Origin: Sabellastarte sp. h YS-2021
Lineage: Eukaryota > Annelida > Polychaeta > Sabellida > Sabellidae
DNA length: 64,000 nucleotides
Direction: 5' to 3'
NCBI GenBank assembly: GCA_964017235.1
Contig: OZ024935.1
Span: 248,001 to 312,000, forward strand
Shown here: one piece after another, positions 12,884 to 24,400 of the stretch
Layout: each line of letters opens with the position of its first letter
How positions within the stretch are numbered: position 1 is the stretch's first letter
Translations under genes and position numbers: made by a program
The notes under the pieces: generated by a model
Database searches by the model: none
What the model was told of the DNA's origin: nothing
The model's input: the letters and a program-made list of their open reading frames with translations, nothing else

Positions 12884-14223
12884 CCCAGCAGGCACACGCC
12901 TTGAAATGTCATTGATTTAGAGTTGAAAACAGGTCCTGACGTTGAAATACGCATTACCAACTACTAAATCTAAGTTAAATTTTAAAATATTTTTTTTTCT
13001 TTGTAAAAAACAAACAATTGTGACATTATTTTATCTTCAGTATTTTATCCAATCAGTTTCTTTTAAATGTTTTATTAAATTGGCTATAATTATATTGTAA
13101 TTATAAAGAAGCTATAGTCATGTAGCAAAGCCACAATGCTCATCATCAGTTCAGATGCTTGTGTCTCATACAACTTTGTCATATAAACTGAAAAAACATA
13201 AGAAAAGCCACATTTGTAGAACTCCACCCATTACTCCCCACCTTAATTAGTTGTCAGTGCTGATCACAAAAAACAGACTTAAAGAAGTAAACACCATGCA
13301 TGCAATTGAGCAAGGGTAAACCCCCACCTCCACCTCTGCTGTTACCTAATTACCTTAGTCACAGGTCCAATGTTCTCTGTAGCAGGGTACAGATAAAAAA
13401 AACCATGAACTCCCCAACCTCACTGTTGTATGATAAAATGTTATAGCTTAGGTTCTCTGAAAAGAAAAGTTTTCAGTGTAAACTTACAAACTGAAAACTA
13501 GTTCTTTGTGTATGGGAGAATTTGAGAAACAAATTCTAATTATTAAGTTTTGATGAATAAGTTTGAATTTAAAACGGGAGAATTTGAGAAATAAATTCCA
13601 ATTGCTAAGTTTTGATGAATAGGTTTGACTTCAAAATGTTTTTTTTTAATTATCGGGAATTGCGTTAATCAAAATATAATTATAAATTATAAAAATTATA
13701 TTTGGATGCATCAGTTAAATGATAGGTAGAATGGATAAAAATGTACAAATACATGTACACATAATCTTTATAATCTTTATAAATTAGTCTTTGCTTTACA
13801 AATACCTACAAATTCAAAAACAATTGCAATAATAGTTCTTTCAAAAAGTTAATCACTATATTACCTTCTAGAAAAAGAATTTTCAATCAACCATCACCAG
13901 TCATTCATTTCCCAACATTTAACCTGTTTTCTGTTCAATAACATGACTAAGATTTCATGTCGAAAAACCTAACTTGATTTAGTGGTGATTTTTTTATGAA
14001 GTATAGCTACTTTTTCCAGTCAGAAATTCAGCTTTGAAATAGTGTTGAAATTGTGTAAGTGTCAGTTTTTCAACCAAAAATCACCATGATTTCTGGTCAA
14101 AATATCACTACTTTTTCATGTCAGAAAACTAACTTAGATTTAGTAGTTGGTAATGCACATTTCAATGTCAGGACCTGTTTTCAACTCTAAATTAATGACA
14201 TTTCAAGGTGTGTGCCTGCTGGG
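12884..14223. mobile_element. 1.34-kb non-autonomous DNA transposon, 93-bp TIRs
   Basis: The ends CCCAGCAGGCACACGCC (12884) and its near reverse complement (ending 14223) open inverted repeats of about 93 bp (12884-12976 and 14131-14223) with few mismatches. They include GAGTTGAAAACAGGTCCTGA and ACTACTAAATCTAAGTT blocks. The inside is AT-rich, has no transposase and repeats GTTGAAAT-like words. It interrupts the flanking minisatellite, so it is younger than that array. I could not fix a target duplication, so the superfamily is open. Confidence 0.85.
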
Positions 14224-14388
14224 ACTGTGCCACTATGGAAGAACTTAAATAGATTTCATGAAATAATTATTGCTCTTTACTGGGTCTCACTGTACCACTT
14301 GTCATTTGTTAAACAGGTCTCACTGTACCACTGACACCATTAGACCCAGGTATAAATAGTGCTCTCTTCTTTCTCTTCTCTGAACCAG

Positions 14389-14496
14389 GGGCCGTATTCA
14401 CGAAAGGTCTTAGCCAAGTCTCAGGCTTAATTTGGTTGTATTTTTGTACAAAAGTTAAGCCTAAGACTTGGCTAAGACCTTTCGTGAATACGGCCC
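14389..14496. mobile_element. 108-bp palindromic MITE
   Basis: The left arm starts GGGCCGTATTCACGAAAGG and is followed by TCTTAGCCAAGTCT. Its reverse complement ends at 14496. The arms are about 42 bp with a single visible mismatch and enclose about 24 bp. Such GGGCC-TATTCAC-ended fold-back MITEs are common in molluscs and other invertebrates. The near-perfect arms suggest a recent copy. Confidence 0.85.
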
Positions 14497-14713
14497 GTGG
14501 TCCTCAAATAATGTGTCGTGGGAAGCTTCTGAGTAAACCCCCCAACTCCGAGGTTTATAAGGCGCCAAAAATTTTCGGCAATTTTTCCTTCCCTCGGATG
14601 TCTGTGGACTCTGCGTACACGATCAAAACTTCATAATTTCAAACTCTCTTGTGTACAATATCAAAGAAAGGTAGTACATTATCCGCTCTTAAAAAATAAG
14701 AAACATGGGAAGG

Positions 14714-15332
14714 ATTGCAGAATTCCCCTCCCGGAAGTAGAAAGACGTAGGAATATAAGTGAAGTTATTTTCTGCAATAATATAGTTCCTAATTAAATGG
14801 AAAATAAGATAAGTGGACAGGTAGACATGTAGGCAGGTAGACATGTAGGCAGGTAGACAGGTCGGCTGGTAGGCAGGTCGGCTGGTAGGCAGGTCGGCTA
14901 GTCGGCAGGTCGGCTGGTCGGCGGGTCGGCGGGTCGGCAGGTCACCAGAACAAATATCCACACCTTTATGGCAGTATAATGCATGTTTTTTTTGTCTGAT
15001 ATATAACCAATCAGAAGCTATGTTACATTGTTGTTTGTTTCAAATCTCCAAATATAAAATATTCCAAAATGCTTCAAATATTTTTTTATAAATTATTTTT
15101 TATTATTTTCTTTTATACTTTTAATATCTGTCTACCTGCCGACCTGTCTACCTGCCGACCCGCCGACCTGTCTACCAGCCGACCTGTCTACCTGCCTGCA
15201 TGTCTACTTAATAATCCACATATTTATTAATTTGTACTATTTCACTTCATTTTATTTATTTTTATTGGATATATATATAGATATATGACGGAACTACTTT
15301 CAGCTATATCCGGGAGGGGAATTCTGCAATTT
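14714..15332. repeat. large palindrome next to the NELFE start
   Basis: The segment 14714-14735 is an exact 22-bp reverse complement of 15309-15330. Matching continues inward through AT-rich flanks to two facing minisatellites: 14813-14944 (units of AGGCAGGTAGACAT and GGTCGGCTGGT type) and 15127-15208 (the same units inverted). The spacer is about 180 bp and AT-rich. The right arm ends about 10 bp before the NELFE ATG, so this structure occupies the presumed promoter or 5'UTR. It could be a fold-back type element or an inverted duplication of promoter-proximal DNA. The left arm contains CCGGAAGT, an ETS-type site. Confidence 0.75.
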
Positions 15333-15341
15333 AGCCGAAAC

Positions 15342-15422
15342 ATGGTGTACATGACCTTCCCCCACAATCTTACAGAAGAAGAAAAGAAACTACAGCGCAA
15401 GTTTGCTGAGCTGAGGAAGAAG
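15342..15422 (+). CDS. NELFE: NELFE exon 1 (start codon)
   Basis: 27 codons, ending in frame (phase 0) at AAGAAG before the donor GTAATA. The ATG at 15342 is chosen because the protein then starts like animal NELF-E. An upstream ATG at 15285 in the same frame lies inside the palindrome arm and adds unrelated residues. The acidic-leucine stretch LTEEEKKLQRKFAELRKK is the conserved start of the coiled-coil region. A TCTCGCGAG motif at 15442-15450, just inside intron 1, is a known core-promoter-type element and fits a nearby promoter. Confidence 0.9.
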
Positions 15423-18400
15423 GTAATAAGCCGGTTCGTAGTCTCGCGAGGAAAATTCATCTGCCAGAAATTCGGGATAAAAGTATCAGAGTGTCTTCGG
15501 AACCGACAAGGACGGGTCACAATTCTTTTAATTTCAGAACCGTCACGTTCATATTATAACTATGTGTGCTGTTGAATTAAAGCATGCTGTCGATGAAAAT
15601 AGATACATAAAACCAGGAAACCAGTCTACTTTTCATCTGCAAACGTGATTAATTTCATTAACCAATGAAATAATTTGTTACTGTTATTTGTTACAGTTTC
15701 ACATTAGGTTTCCCAGCAATATTTTATACAGAGTGAAGGAAATATGAGGTCATGCTGAGTTTCTAGCCATATTTTACAAACAGAAGATCCAGGCAACCAG
15801 TCTACTTTTCGTCTGCAAACGTGATTAATTTAATTAACCAATGAATAGAAACAGAAATTTTGCGGTTCCGATTTTATGAAAACATTTATAAAATATATCA
15901 AGGGTAAAGACATTTTTCTTTAAAACGGATCTTAAAGCAAATGATTTGTGAGCCATTTCCATTGGCGGTTCTGAAAGGGATTGTTTTCCGATCCGTCAGT
16001 GACTGTTCTGAAGCCACAGCGTAAAAGTATTCGCAGAAAATGCACAAACCCTGTACAGACGTCCAAAACAGCCACCAACCATCCATACATCATTGAAGTC
16101 AAAATGTGATTTTTTTTGTATTATTTTACAATAATTTTGTTGTAGTTTAATTTTTTTCTAGTTTTAGTTAACTAGCTGTGTATTAATTGCATACACCAGA
16201 GGAAATTATACATTTTGTAAAACCAAACTATTGTTTATTTATGAATGGATTGTAATGAAACAAAATTAACAGAGACGCTGTTAAAATCTGCAGTGCCCAT
16301 GAAGGGACATGGAACTGTTTTCGTATATTTTTTTATCTTGTTACCACAAGTTACCACAAGATACTTCATTCCCACGAGTTAGCAAGGCATTTCCACAAGT
16401 TAATAATTAAGTTGTGGTATGAGATACCAAGATGTGGTAATGAGATGCTAAGTTATGGTAATGATATACTACTAAGCCATGGGAATAAGATACTAACTTT
16501 TGGGCACAAGATACTAAGTGGTTATCACAAGATAGTTAATTCTTGTTTTCATTCATACCCATCCCTGATTTAGTCATCCCACCACTTACTAACTCATACT
16601 CATGACTTACTAATTCGTTCTCACCACTTTTAAGTCCTTCCCACCACTTACTATTCCTCATTAATTCCCACCACTTACTAACTTGTTCTTAGTATCTTGT
16701 GGGAATGACTTGTTAACTTGTGGGAATGACTTGCTATCTTGTGGTTACTACTTAGTAACTTGTGAGAACAACTTGTTACATGTGGGAACAACTTAGTAAG
16801 TTGTGGAAACAACTTAGTATCTTGTGGGAACAACTTGTAAACTTGTGGGAATGACTTGCTATCTTGTGGTTACTACTTAGTAACTTGTGAGAACAACTTG
16901 TTACATGTGGGAACCACTTAGTAACTTGTCAGAACAACTTGCTATCTTGTGGGAATGACTTGTAACTTGTGGGAACAACTTAGTTTCTTGTGGGAACAAC
17001 TTAGTATCTTGTGGGAATGACTTGTTAAGTTGTGGGAATGACTTGCTATTTTGTGGTTACTACTTAGTAACTTGTGGGAACAACTAAGTATCTTATGGGA
17101 ATAATTTGCTAACTTGTGGGAACGACTTGCTATCTAGTATTAATGACTTGCTAACTTGTGTTAACCATTTACTAACTTGTGGTTATGACTTACTTTCTTG
17201 TGGGAACCACTTAGTAACTTGTGGGAACAACTTCCTAACTTGTGGGAACAACTTGCTATCTTGTGGGAATGACTTGTTACTTGTGGGAACAACTTAGTAT
17301 CTTGTGGGAACAACTTTCTAACTTGTGGGAATGACTTACTAACTTGTAGGAATGACTTAGTGTCTCATAGGGACGACTTGTAACTTGTGGGAACAACTTA
17401 GTTTCTCGTGGGAACAACTTGCTAACTTTTGTAAAGACTTGATAACTTGTTGTAATGACTTGCTATCTTGTGGTAACCATGTAACAACTTGTGGGAACAA
17501 CTGGCTAACTTGTTGGAACGACTTAATTGCTATCTTGTGGGAACAACTTAGTATCTTGTGCGAACAGCTTAGTACCTTGTGGGAACAACTTAGTATCTTG
17601 TGGGAATGACTTGTTAACTTGTGGTAATGACTTGCTAAATTGTGGTAATAACTTGCTATCTTGTGGTAGCCATGTAATAACTTGTGGGAACAACTTGCTA
17701 CCTTTTGAGAACAATTTGTTATGTTGTGGGAACGACTTGCTAACTTGTGGGAACGACTTAGTATCTTGTGGGAACCTATTGCTAACTTGTGGGAATAAGT
17801 TGCTAACTCATGGGTATGACTTCTTATGGAAGTGACCTTGCTGTAGTGACCTTGTCCTATATGCAATCTTGCCCAGGCAATATCTTGGAAACTGTAACAT
17901 GTAGGAAGGGACATTGCTTAGGGGTTGTAGGTGTGCATCATTATGTTGTGACCTTCATTTGACCTTTTCGCAGTGACCATGAGTTTGAAAATCTTGTCCA
18001 GGCCACTTCTGCTGCCACCAGGCACCAAATTTTGTTGAAGTGTATATTGGTTTTTGTGAGAAAATCTGGTGAAAAGGAAGTACAAGAAAATAGCATCAGA
18101 GATGCCAGTACCCCACAGCCTGGGAAAATATTATTCAACACCATGAGATATAGAAGTAGTGAAACCTAGGTCGTGTAGTATTCCTCAATTAAAAGCCTCC
18201 GGTGAATACAATTAGTGAAGGAGAAATTACAGGAAACTGTGTGTAATGACAAATCATATATCAAGATTTTAAAGGTCAAGGTCACTGCAGTAAGGCCAAA
18301 GGTCAAATCTAGGTCATTCCATGACACTACACACCTACATCCCCTAGCCAATGCCCCTACCAAGTGTCAGCCTCCTACACCTCACAGTTTGTGAGATACA

Positions 18401-21400
18401 GCCCATACAAGCCTTTTCTTGCTGAATGAGACTTGAGACTGGTCTCAGACCAAATCTCAAATCTGAGACTATTTTCTGTCTCAGACTTAAGATCTCTTTG
18501 TGAATATGGCCCCAGGAGACTTTCAGAGCAAATAATTAGTCATATTATGTTGCACACCTACACCTCCAACCAACGTCCTTACCACATAATTCAGCAGCAG
18601 CGATCAATCAAACCAACATGAAAACAAATAAGTGCTCCCAACAGCCTGCTTAATAAGTATATAGTACATAAGCATGATGACAAAAAAAATAATAACTAGA
18701 CCTACACATCGGAGAATCGATGCAAAACTATATTCACCGGAGAGACAGCTCACCAAAGTCAGTGAACCATTGTTTGACCTTGAAGGAGAGGCCAAAGGTG
18801 AAATCTGACCACACCAAAAGATTCCCGGCCCATGATTTCCTATATGATGCTTTACCGACCAAGAATAAGCGAGTTATAAGGACATTTAAGTTTGCCTATC
18901 ATCATTTGACCTTGAAGGAGGGGTCCAAGGTCAAATCTGACCACATCAGAAAATTTGCCACACATGATTTCCTACAGGTTGGTTTGACATTGCAAACCTC
19001 TACGACCAACAATAAGGGGGATATAGGCATTATTAAAGTCCGCTATGTGGGGTACTTGGGCACTCCATGGATGACCTTGAATAAAGAGCTTCAAGGTCAA
19101 ATGTCTGCAAGGTTGTAGAGGATATATATCTGTTAAACATATCACCTATGAAAAGATTCAACCATATACCTATGAAAAAACTGCCAGTAGAAAAATGTAG
19201 ATAATTTTCAAAGAAATGCCCGCGGTGGCCATCTTGTTTTTCAGAATGAGGCTAATTTCCTTCCTAGAGAAGCTTACCCCCTAATAAAGATATCCTGCAA
19301 ATTTGGTGAACCTAGCTGGTGTAGTTTTACTCCAAGAGCATTAACGCCGAAAATCTCTCTATGCGCGGCAGCGTAGCGAACTCTAAACCAAAGTATCCAC
19401 CGGATACTTCCGGTGGATACAATAATAAAAAAACATGACTTGCTTCCTTTGGGAAGGTTATTTCTTATGGGACTGAACTCAACCCTCTTTTCCTATTCTC
19501 AGAGCCGGTCTGGGAAAAAAGGGGGATAACGTCAGTATACTTCCGGGTAACAAGTTAGTGGTAACCGATCATGGCCTTACAGGGTTCTCTGACCTTGGGT
19601 CAAACCGGGCCTTCTCAGTTTTGTTTGTTTATGAATTCACTGGAGTTCCTAGTATCTTACCCGCCTACCAAGCGATAGTTATTCAGCAATTGTCCATTGG
19701 ATAGGATGTATTAACACAATAAAATTGCAAATTTAATAATCAATTTTTATAAGTTGATACCCTATCCAATGGACCACCAAGGCCCACCCATCCAGCCCCG
19801 CTATCTGCCTACTAGGGCTCTTCATAGGATCAGACAACAAAAAAGATGCTATGATGTCACACTGTCAGGACAGGAAGGAAGTACAAGGTGACACCTAGCG
19901 AATGCACACTCCGTGACCGGTCCTGCCGGTAGTATATACAGGATGTCTTTCTTTGGCATTCAAACAACATTCCTACCCCATAATCCAACGGCAGCGATCA
20001 ATCGGTCACACCCGCAACCAACATCCCTACCGCATAATCCAGCGGCAGCGATCAATCAAACCAACATGAAAACAAATAAGCGCTCCCAATAGCCTGCTCA
20101 ATAACTCTTGGAAATCCTTATTATAGTCCAGGCAACAAGCTAAATACACGCAAAATAGAATATGGCTGGCTGGGGTCAAAAAGGGGTATTTTAGACACAT
20201 GTTAGGTACTCAGTAAGAGATATGTACCAATGCAAAAAAAGCAAATTTTCTTTAAAAATATATACATTTTTTTATGTTATAGTATTTTGCAGCAACAAAA
20301 TAACAGACTGAGTGCTCTGTCACTGAGCTATGATGTCTCATTCCACATCACTGGGAATCAAACCCAGGTCTCCCAGTCTGAGGGGACACTTAATATTTTG
20401 TTACAAGAATGAAAAAAAACAAAAAAATCCTGATATGACTTTAAAAAATATTTTGCCTTTGAGCAATATGTCTCAAATAATGGATAATTTTTTTACTGAT
20501 TGTACTGCTATTTAAAGCATTTTATTTTATTTATTTGTAGTTTTACTTCGTTTTCAACACTGTACAGGTCATATCACGATGGTTAGTTGGAAGGGCAGAG
20601 GAAACCAGTACATACTGTTACATATATTGGACACTATATTAGTACATTGTATATTACATATATTAGGCACTATATTAGTGCATTGTTTAATTTAAGCTTT
20701 ATGTTTATACATTGTCATAAAAGATAATTGTGTTGTTGGTTCTTTTTGTGTGTTGACATTTAAAGTAAGGGAGTTATTGACTTTTGTGTTTTAGTGTTTA
20801 TTGATCTGTTCACAGACTGGGGGAAATCCCCCCCTCAGTGGTTATGATAGATTTGGGGAAACCCAATTGCCAGTAGTTTCTAGAACTTCCTCCTTTAGCC
20901 TAGATGGTTCAAGCTTTTCTGAGTTGGTTCTGTACAATTCCAGAGAAATCTGTGGATGTATATAAGGAATGTACATCTGACCACAAAAGAACTTTGTATT
21001 CGCTGGCTATAAGGAGAGCTATTGTGTTTTGGAATATAATATAACTTGTGTTGCTGTGAACTTTTACTGGAGTGAACTAGATACATTGTCTGGACAGATT
21101 TCTTGCACTTTGGATATTTTTGGATATTATACAGTTATATAACAGAGAGTGGATTTACTGCATTTTGGACATTGTCCATATCTTGGAGCAGACAGTACAA
21201 TTGTGTTAACTCTCTAAAAATCTCCAGACAGACCTTCTGTGTGACTGGATATATATAAAGGATAGCAGGACAAGCACCTTTTGTGTTGTTGAGTGTGGGA
21301 CAGGTCACAGAATATAGACATCTGTGTGCGAGTGAACGCTGGACAGATCACGGGATAGACCACAGGACATTGGACAGATCACAGAATATACCACAGGACG

Positions 21401-24400
21401 GATTACAGAACAGATTGCGGGATACGGCGGATAAACTTATTCTTAATCTCAGTGGTCAGGTCAGCTAGATCTTGTTATTGTATTAGTGTGCTTAGTTAAG
21501 GGCATACCAGTTGACTGTAATCATTATTGTTAATCGCTAAATAAATTTGTTAAGTTAAGCTTTTTGCTTTTTTTTCTGTTACAACTTAAAGACAACCGGT
21601 AATTGCTACCGTGCTTGCCCGTGACCGTAACAGGAAAATTGGGGGCTCGTCCGGGATCCAACCATTTGATTACAACCATTTGATCAACCGTTCAATTAAC
21701 ATTTTGAAAATCCATTTGATTTAGTAATTGGTTACAGTCAACAGTGCTCAAAATGGCTAGTGCTAAAGAGTTTGTACAGTCACCATCTATAGAAGTTCTA
21801 GAAACTTTTAAAAAAGATATGTTAATGCAGATAGCACAAGAGTTACAGTTAGAGGTAAAAAGGTCAACACGTAAACATGAACTTAAAAGGCTTATTGTTG
21901 AACAGTTAGTTGATGAAGATGTTTTACCTGATAGTTGTTTAGAAGTGTATAAGCCTCTACCAATGGAACCTTCTGGGCAATATGAGATCAGGCGATTAGA
22001 AATTGAAAGAGAGTTAAGACTTAAAGAGCTTGAAACTCAAGCTCAACAACGAAAAGAAGAGCTTGAAGCTCAACAACGAAAAGAAGAGCTTGAAACTCAA
22101 GCTCAACAACGAAAAGAAGAGCTTGAAGCTCAAAAGGAAGAGCGTGCACTTAAACATGAAAGAGAAATGAGAGCTTTAGAACTCAATGCTCGCAGAATTG
22201 CCCATGAAGAGTCCATTGCTACCAAATTTGATTTGGGTAAAAATGTGCGACTGGTACCACCTTTTAATGAGTCAGAGGTCGATAAGTACTTTCAACACTT
22301 TGAAAGAGTAGCTCAAAATTTGAAATGGCCTACAGACCAGTGGCCTTTATTGCTGCAAAGTGTTTTGAGGGGAAAGGCCCAGGAGGCATACACAGCTTTG
22401 CCAATTTCTGAATGTGTGGACTATAACTCTGTCAAAAATGCTATTTTGAAAGCATATGAGTTGGTACCAGAAGCATATCGTCAAAAATTCAGAAATTATC
22501 GTAAACAAGAAAGTCAAACTCATGTTGAATTTGCCCATGAGAAAGAAGTGTATTTTGACAGATGGTGTAATTCTAGGGAAGTAGGTACAGACTTTGAAAA
22601 ACTTAGGCAAGTTATTTTGATTGAGGAGTTCAAAAGGTGTGTTCGTGATGACATTAAAACCTATCTAGATGAACAGAAAGTTGAAAATTTGGCAAAAGCA
22701 GCAGCTAATGCTGATGACTATGCGCTAACTCACAAGTCCACTTTCAACAAGAATAAGTCCTTTGGTCCTGCTAAAAAGTCTTATCCAGAAATAGGAAAGA
22801 AATCTGAAAATGTAGCTCCAGAAAAGAGTTCAGATAAGGGTCAAACTTCAAATCAGACTATGAGTAAGGATAGGAAGCCCAGATCCTTTGCTCCTGTTTG
22901 CCACTATTGTAAGAAACCTGGGCATGTTATGTCTGACTGTTGGCTCTTAAAGAAGAGAAGAGAAAAGGAGGCAACGCCCAACGCCTTTGTGTCTAGCAAG
23001 TCTAACTGGCGTTCAAATCCCAATAGAGCAGAGTCTAGTATTGGTTTAGACAAGTCTGAGATTATTAGGGAAGAGTTCAAACCTTTTGTGTCTGAGGGTT
23101 TTGTATCCTTGGAAAGTAGTTCCAGTCAGGTCCCCATTAAGATATTAAGAGACACTGGAGCTACTCAGTCCTTACTTTTAGAAGGTGTATTGCCATTGAG
23201 TGTAAGCACATCTACTGGTGAAAGTGTCATTGCTCAAGGTATTGAAGGAGGCTGTGTGAACGTTCCCTTGCATAAGGTCAAGTTAGTATCAGACTTAGTT
23301 ACTGGTTCTGTTGTTGTGGGTACCAGGCCCACTTTACCCATTAAAGGGGTATCTTTGTTGTTGGGAAATGATCTTGCAGGTGGAAAGGTAGTTGCTGATC
23401 CTAAGGTTACTTCTAAGCCGATCACTTTGGTTAGCACTGAGAAATTAGAAGAGGTTATTCCTGGTATTTTTCCCTCCTGTGCTGTGACTCGAGCTATGGC
23501 CAAAAAGGCCCAAGAAGAACCAAAAGATTGTAAACAATCTACAGATGTCTTAGTTGATTTGTCAGATACATTCTTAAACAACTATGACCATGATGTGCAG
23601 AATACTAGTGATACTAATCCCAAGGATAGGGTAGATTCTGAAAAACAAGACCCAATTGACTGCAAAGATGTATCGCTGTCAAAATCAAAATTGATTTCAG
23701 AGCAGGAAAATGACCCTGAATTAGCCCCTTTATTCAAGTTGGTCTTGCCACCAGTAGAGCTAGATAAGGTCCCTGTAGGCTATTATGTCAGAAATGGTGT
23801 ACTTATGCGAAAGTGGAGGCCACCAAATGTCCCTGCATCTGAAGAATGGTCAGTAGTACACCAGATTGTTGTGCCAAAAGTGTACCAAAGTGAGATATTA
23901 AAATTGGCTCATGAATCTCCAATGGGTGGCCATTTAGGCATCAACAAAACTTACAACAAAATAACCAAACATTTCTATTGGCCTCAAATTCGGCACTGTG
24001 TGGCAGAATTTTGCAAGACTTGTCACATTTGTCAAATGGTAGGAAAGCCAAACCAAAAAATTCCTGTAGCTCCTCTCAAACCCATTCCAGCATTTGAGGA
24101 ACCATTTAGCAAAGTGATAATTGACTGTGTAGGTCCCTTACCAAAAACTAAATCCAGAAATCAATACCTTTGACCATCATGTGCGCCTCAACCAGATTTC
24201 CCGAAGCCATACCATTGACCAACATAATAGCTCCCAAAATCTCAAAAGCTCTGGTTAATTTCTTTACTCTAGTTGGCTTACCAAAAGAGATCCAGTCAGA
24301 TCAAGGGTCAAATTTTATGTCGGGACTATTTCAACAGGTTGTATTTCAGTTAGGTGCCAAACAGATCAAATCTAGTGCTTATCACCCAGAATCCCAAGGT

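Larger units (their letters stand above)
11378..14352. mobile_element. TIR-bounded element with a minisatellite body
   Basis: GGGTCTAATGGT at 11386-11397 is repeated inverted at 14336-14347, and the match continues outward with a TATACC block on both sides. Between them lies a 40-60-bp minisatellite whose units face the opposite way near the left end (about 11510-11570) from those in the main body. A second TIR element splits the array. The layout suggests a non-autonomous DNA element carrying a minisatellite. No transposase is seen, and the superfamily and target duplication are not determined. Confidence 0.5.
18560..20110 (+). repeat. 90-bp direct repeats at 18565-18655 and 20010-20105
   Basis: Both copies run AACCAACNTCCNTACC ... 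GCAGCGATCAATCAAACCAA ... GAAAACAAATAAGNGCTCCC with few differences. A shorter extra copy lies at 19970-20000. A related word occurs near 32100 (CATAATCCGGCAATGGCGATC). The two long copies bracket a satellite-block fragment and the DIRS fragment below, so the whole 1.5-kb segment may be one composite insertion or a duplicated target region. Confidence 0.7.

Noticed and set aside
14436-14636. 66-codon frame upstream of NELFE
   Set aside because: It starts inside the palindromic MITE, has no recognised motif, and lies in the presumed promoter region.
17357-17914. 185-codon open frame on the minus strand
   Set aside because: Periodic product of the 21-bp minisatellite, with no start context or domain.
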